Below are positions 5,503 to 8,673 of a stretch of DNA of 8,673 nucleotides, piece by piece. The number at the start of each line of letters is the position of its first letter. Position 1 is the stretch's first letter. The notes under the pieces are model-generated. The model had not been told where the DNA came from, made no database searches, and was given only the letters and a program-made list of their open reading frames with translations. Source of the DNA: Lachnospiraceae bacterium (GTDB lineage Bacteria > Bacillota > Clostridia > Lachnospirales > Lachnospiraceae); NCBI GenBank assembly GCA_017615375.1, contig JAGAAH010000149.1, positions 1 through 8,673 on the forward strand, read 5' to 3'. Position numbers and translations under genes: made by a program.

Positions 5503-6690
5503 CTACTTTGCAAATACCTCGATAACTTCCGTTGTCTTAATTGCTTCTTCCATAAGCTCATCTATCTTCTCAGATAAGTTCATTTCCGATGCTTTAATAA
5601 CATTAATATTCGGTTTCGTTACAGGATGCTTGGCTACGAATATCGTGCAGCAGTCCTCATACGGCAATATTGATGTCTCATATGTATCGATTTTTTCCGA
5701 TATGCTTACGATTTCCTGCTTATCCATGCCGATACACGGTCTGAATACAGGCATGGTGCATACTTCATTCGTACAAGCCAATGACTGCATTGTCTGAGAC
5801 GCAACCTGTCCTATGGATTCACCCGTAATTAACGCCTGACAATGATTCTCTTTTGCAAAATGCTCCGCAATCTTCATCATGTAACGTCTCATAATTATCG
5901 TAAGCTCTTCATGCGGGCACTTTTCATAGATATATAACTGAATATCGGTGAAGTTAACTACATGTAACTTAATCGGTCCCGAATATCTCGCAACTATTGC
6001 GGCAAGGTCTACTACCTTCTGCTTAGCACGTTCCGACGTATATGGCGGTGCATGGAAGTATGTTGCTTCCAACGCAACTCCACGCTTTGCAATCATATAT
6101 CCCGCAACCGGTGAATCTATACCGCCAGATAAAAGAAGCATTGCCTTTCCGTTGGTACCTACAGGCATACCGCCCGGTCCCGGAATGGTCTTAGAATATA
6201 TATTAATTCTCTCTCTTATCTCGATGCTTAAGTAAAAGTCAGGATTATGTACATCAACACTTAAGTTCGGGAATTCATCAAGTATTCTTCCACCGAGATC
6301 TTCGTTAATCTCCGTGGAATTCTTCTCAAAATCCTTTCTCGCACGGCGCGCAACAACCTTGAATGTGAGCTTTTCTTCACCATAGGTCTCACGGATATAC
6401 TTAAATACGTTCTGTACAAGGTCCTCGTATCCATTATCGTCTATCTGATATAATGGGCACACGCCGACAATACCGAATATTCTCGTCATCGCCTTAACCG
6501 CATGGTCGTAATCGTATGTGTCGCTTGTTACGTCCACATAGATTCTACCTTGCTCCTTTGACACGAAAAATTCGCCCTTTACAGGCTTTAATGCATGTAT
6601 AAGGTGACTTACAAGCGCATCTTCGAATAAGTGCCTGTTCTTACCCTTAATCGCTATCTCACCGTATTTAATCAAAAATGCAGAAACCAT
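5503..6690 (-). CDS. thiI: ThiI: tRNA uracil 4-sulfurtransferase (short form, no rhodanese domain)
   Basis: ThiI adenylates U8 of tRNA and replaces its oxygen with sulfur taken from a desulfurase persulfide; the family can also serve thiazole synthesis. The product has 395 residues, matching the Bacillus-type form of about 400 rather than the longer E. coli form. Domains in order: N-terminal ferredoxin-like domain (KYGEIAIKGKNR, about 8-20), THUMP domain (about 60-165), and PP-loop ATPase with LLLSGGIDSPVAGYM (Ser188-Ser193). GESIGQVASQT follows (about 290-300), then SILPYEDCCTIF with Cys347/Cys348, near the E. coli Cys344 equivalent. The C-terminal rhodanese domain is absent. The ATG at 6690 was chosen over the GTG at 6693 because AGGAGG lies only 2 bases from the GTG. 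That ribosome binding site is formed by the last two arginine codons of the upstream desulfurase, two bases away, so the pair is tightly coupled. Confidence -1.
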   Translation of the reverse strand: MVSAFLIKYGEIAIKGKNRHLFEDALVSHLIHALKPVKGEFFVSKEQGRIYVDVTSDTYDYDHAVKAMTRIFGIVGVCPLYQIDDNGYEDLVQNVFKYIRETYGEEKLTFKVVARRARKDFEKNSTEINEDLGGRILDEFPNLSVDVHNPDFYLSIEIRERINIYSKTIPGPGGMPVGTNGKAMLLLSGGIDSPVAGYMIAKRGVALEATYFHAPPYTSERAKQKVVDLAAIVARYSGPIKLHVVNFTDIQLYIYEKCPHEELTIIMRRYMMKIAEHFAKENHCQALITGESIGQVASQTMQSLACTNEVCTMPVFRPCIGMDKQEIVSISEKIDTYETSILPYEDCCTIFVAKHPVTKPNINVIKASEMNLSEKIDELMEEAIKTTEVIEVFAK

Positions 6691-6692
6691 CA

Positions 6693-7847
6693 CTACCTCC
6701 TGATGAATCGTCTTAATGCCGGTACAAGTTCATTAAATGCCGACAGAACATAATCCATTTCTTCCTTCGTATTCGTATCCGTTAAGCTAATTCTTACCGT
6801 CGATTCAAGCCTGTCTTTCAGAAGCCCCATTGCTTTAAGTGTTGCCGATACCTGCGGCTTATTGGATGAGCAGGCAGAACCCGCCGATACATATATACCC
6901 TTTTCTTCCAATGCGTGTAAAAGCACTTCCGCGCGAACATTCGGCACCGATACGCTTATTATATGCGGTGCATTCTCATGCGACTTATCGCCGTTAATGA
7001 TTACACCTTCAATCTTTTCCAAACCTTCAATTAAGTAATCACGAAGTCCGTAGAGATACTCTCTCGTCTTATCAAGATTGCGATATGCATCTTCACATGC
7101 CTGTCCCATTCCGGCAACTCCCGGTACGTTCTCTGTTCCCGAGCGAAGTCCGTTCTGATGCCCGCCACCGAATATAATCGGCTTAATCTTTGTCTTATCC
7201 TTTACATAAAGGAACGCTACACCTTTAGGTCCATGAATCTTATGACCGCTTACGGACAAAAGATCTATATTATCTCTCTTCGGATTAATGTCAAACTTCG
7301 AATATGCCTGAATCGCATCTACATGGAATAATGTCTTCGGATTAACTTCTTTAATAAGCTTGCCTGCTTCTTTAATCGGCATTACCGCTCCGACTTCATT
7401 ATTAACATACATAATGGATACCAATATTGTATCCGGGCGAATAGCAGCCTTTAAATCATCAAGTGAAATTCGTCCATTAGAATCGACATCAAGGTATGTA
7501 ACTTCATATCCCATATCTTCAAGTCTCTTCATCGAGCTTAATATGGCTGCATGCTCCACTTTTGTCGTAATTAAGTGCATTCCGTCACGTTTATATGCTT
7601 CTGCCACTCCAAAAAGCGCCATATTGTCAGATTCCGTTCCACATGATGTAAATATGAGTTCTTTTTCCTCACAGCAAAGTGTCTTTGCAATCTGCTCTCT
7701 TGCATGCTTTATGTAATTTTCCGCAATCATGCCTTTGTTGTGAAGCGACGACGGATTGCCGTAATCTTCACGCATGGCGCGCGTAATTACTTCCATTACA
7801 GAATCGCTTACTTTAGTTGTCGCACTGTTATCTACATATACTTCCAT
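6693..7847 (-). CDS. Cysteine desulfurase (NifS/IscS family, aminotransferase class V)
   Basis: This PLP enzyme converts cysteine to alanine and leaves a persulfide on the enzyme as a sulfur donor. The product has 384 residues, typical for the family. Visible features are VDNSATT at the start, the GTESDN block (70-75), His99 in KVEHA, Asp177 and Gln180 in HVDAIQ, the PLP-binding Lys203 in SVSGHKIHGPKG, RSGTEN (235-240), and the persulfide Cys326 in VSAGSACSS. The start ATG at 7847 is one base after the rsmE stop, with AAGGAAG in the rsmE end codons as its ribosome binding site. Its position directly before thiI indicates that it is ThiI's dedicated or main sulfur donor, like NifZ with ThiI in Bacillus. 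It has no Fe-S scaffold gene beside it. The fold and reaction are certain; the choice of symbol (nifS, iscS, nifZ) is not. Confidence -1.
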   Translation of the reverse strand: MEVYVDNSATTKVSDSVMEVITRAMREDYGNPSSLHNKGMIAENYIKHAREQIAKTLCCEEKELIFTSCGTESDNMALFGVAEAYKRDGMHLITTKVEHAAILSSMKRLEDMGYEVTYLDVDSNGRISLDDLKAAIRPDTILVSIMYVNNEVGAVMPIKEAGKLIKEVNPKTLFHVDAIQAYSKFDINPKRDNIDLLSVSGHKIHGPKGVAFLYVKDKTKIKPIIFGGGHQNGLRSGTENVPGVAGMGQACEDAYRNLDKTREYLYGLRDYLIEGLEKIEGVIINGDKSHENAPHIISVSVPNVRAEVLLHALEEKGIYVSAGSACSSNKPQVSATLKAMGLLKDRLESTVRISLTDTNTKEEMDYVLSAFNELVPALRRFIRR

Positions 7848-7848
7848 C

Positions 7849-8583
7849 TTATTCTTCCTTACTCATCATAACCAGGCTAAGTGCCGTTAATGCAGCAGTC
7901 TCGGTTCTAAGTATTCTTCGTCCGAGGGATACCGTCTTCATACCTGCATCCACTGCCTCTTTAATCTCTTTTTCCGAAAAACCGCCTTCAGGTCCGATGA
8001 AAATTCCCACCGAATCTTCAGGTTTTATTTTCTCCATTATTTCCAATGTTCCCTTAGGTCCCGTCTCATTCTCATAAGGTACGAGATTAAGCGTATTACA
8101 TGCGGCATATTCAATCGCGTCCTTATATTTCATAGGCGCCATAATATGCGGAACTATGCTTCTCTTCGATTGCTTGGCTGCGGTTTCCGCGATTTTCTGC
8201 CATCTAATGACCTTACTTTCCGCTTTCTTCTCATCAAGCTTAACAATCGAATACTCCATCATAACCGGAACGACTTCTGTACACCCAAGTTCCACCGCTT
8301 TTTCAATGATAAACTCAAGCTTATCCGACTTAGGCATTCCCTGGAATAAGGTTATACTACCCTTAAGCTCAGTATCATCTGCCTTCTCGGATAGTTCTAT
8401 AACCGCCGCATCTTCTGTAAATTCTTTAATCTTACCAAGATAGTTTTCACCGTTATCGACACTTATTCTTACCGTATCGCCCGGTTTTAACCGCACAACA
8501 TCCTTAAGATGATGATAATCATCACCCGTAACACGTGCCAATCCGTTATTCACTTCGCTTATACTCACGAAAAACTGAAACAT
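7849..8583 (-). CDS. rsmE: RsmE: 16S rRNA (uracil-1498-N3) methyltransferase
   Basis: RsmE methylates N3 of U1498 in helix 44 of 16S rRNA, using S-adenosylmethionine, in the assembled 30S subunit. The product has 244 residues, the normal length. The N-terminal PUA-like part begins MFQFFV and contains the HHLKDVVRLKPGD segment (about 24-36). The C-terminal SPOUT domain carries the trefoil-knot signatures FIGPEGGFSEKEI (195-207) and SLGRRILRTETA (219-230). The start ATG at 8583 follows the prmA stop by one base and lacks a good ribosome binding site nearby (a GGAG is 21 bases away), so translation probably relies on coupling to prmA. The prmA-rsmE pair is a long-known neighbourhood in Firmicutes. 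Confidence -1.
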   Translation of the reverse strand: MFQFFVSISEVNNGLARVTGDDYHHLKDVVRLKPGDTVRISVDNGENYLGKIKEFTEDAAVIELSEKADDTELKGSITLFQGMPKSDKLEFIIEKAVELGCTEVVPVMMEYSIVKLDEKKAESKVIRWQKIAETAAKQSKRSIVPHIMAPMKYKDAIEYAACNTLNLVPYENETGPKGTLEIMEKIKPEDSVGIFIGPEGGFSEKEIKEAVDAGMKTVSLGRRILRTETAALTALSLVMMSKEE

Positions 8584-8584
8584 A

Positions 8585-8673
8585 TTATTTACGGCAGATT
8601 ACTCCTACCCATTCTCCCATGTATAAAGTATCAATAATCTCAAAACCCGCTTCCGTCAATGCGCTTTTAACAG
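8585..8673 (-). CDS. prmA: PrmA: ribosomal protein L11 methyltransferase, C-terminal end only
   Basis: Only the last 28 or so codons are in the window; the gene enters from the right edge and ends at a TAA (8587-8585). The visible tail is VKSALTEAGFEIIDTLYMGEWVGVICRK. The pattern A-L-x-x-A-G-F-E-I-x-x-x-x-x-x-x-E-W-V-x-[IL] with a basic end is the usual C-terminus of PrmA, which trimethylates ribosomal protein L11. The one-base gap to rsmE, a common prmA partner, supports the call. With so few residues the identification is good but not certain. Confidence -1.
   Translation of the reverse strand, partial: VKSALTEAGFEIIDTLYMGEWVGVICRK

Overview
The window looks like chromosome from a low-to-moderate G+C member of the Bacillota, most likely class Clostridia and plausibly Lachnospiraceae. 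The reasons are strong GGAGG-type ribosome binding sites, a short ThiI without a rhodanese domain, a PadR/DUF1700/DUF4097 cassette, MtaB and a HPr-like protein. The genus cannot be fixed by reading alone. There are nine gene features on the minus strand and one small gene on the plus strand, and coding density is high. No tRNA, rRNA, IS element, CRISPR array or phage gene was seen, and no intergenic gap exceeds about 150 bases.

Layout from the right edge, in the direction of minus-strand transcription. (a) 8673 to 5503: the 3' end of prmA, then rsmE, a cysteine desulfurase and thiI, separated by 1-2 bases. This is a translation/RNA-modification operon in which the desulfurase supplies the persulfide sulfur that ThiI uses for tRNA 4-thiouridine. 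(b) 5244-5477: a lone plus-strand gene for a HPr-fold protein that lacks the phosphorylatable histidine. It converges on thiI and diverges from mtaB across a short promoter region centred on a 16-bp palindrome. (c) 5162 to 1523: mtaB (tRNA t6A37 methylthiotransferase), an 85-base gap holding a candidate structured RNA, then an MBOAT membrane O-acyltransferase and a membrane-anchored SGNH/GDSL-type protein. The last two form a likely exopolysaccharide or cell-wall O-acylation pair, closed by a rho-independent terminator. (d) 1374 to the left edge: a PadR-type repressor, a DUF1700 (HAAS-type) membrane protein and a DUF4097 protein cut by the window edge. They overlap by a few bases and are driven by a near-consensus promoter followed by a tandem 17-bp repeat.

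Most of the window is ordinary, well-understood gene content. The parts most worth a second look are the predicted three-way-junction RNA between mtaB and the MBOAT gene, the HPr-like protein without its active histidine, and the tandem repeat at the padR transcription start. No clearly new multi-gene system was found.
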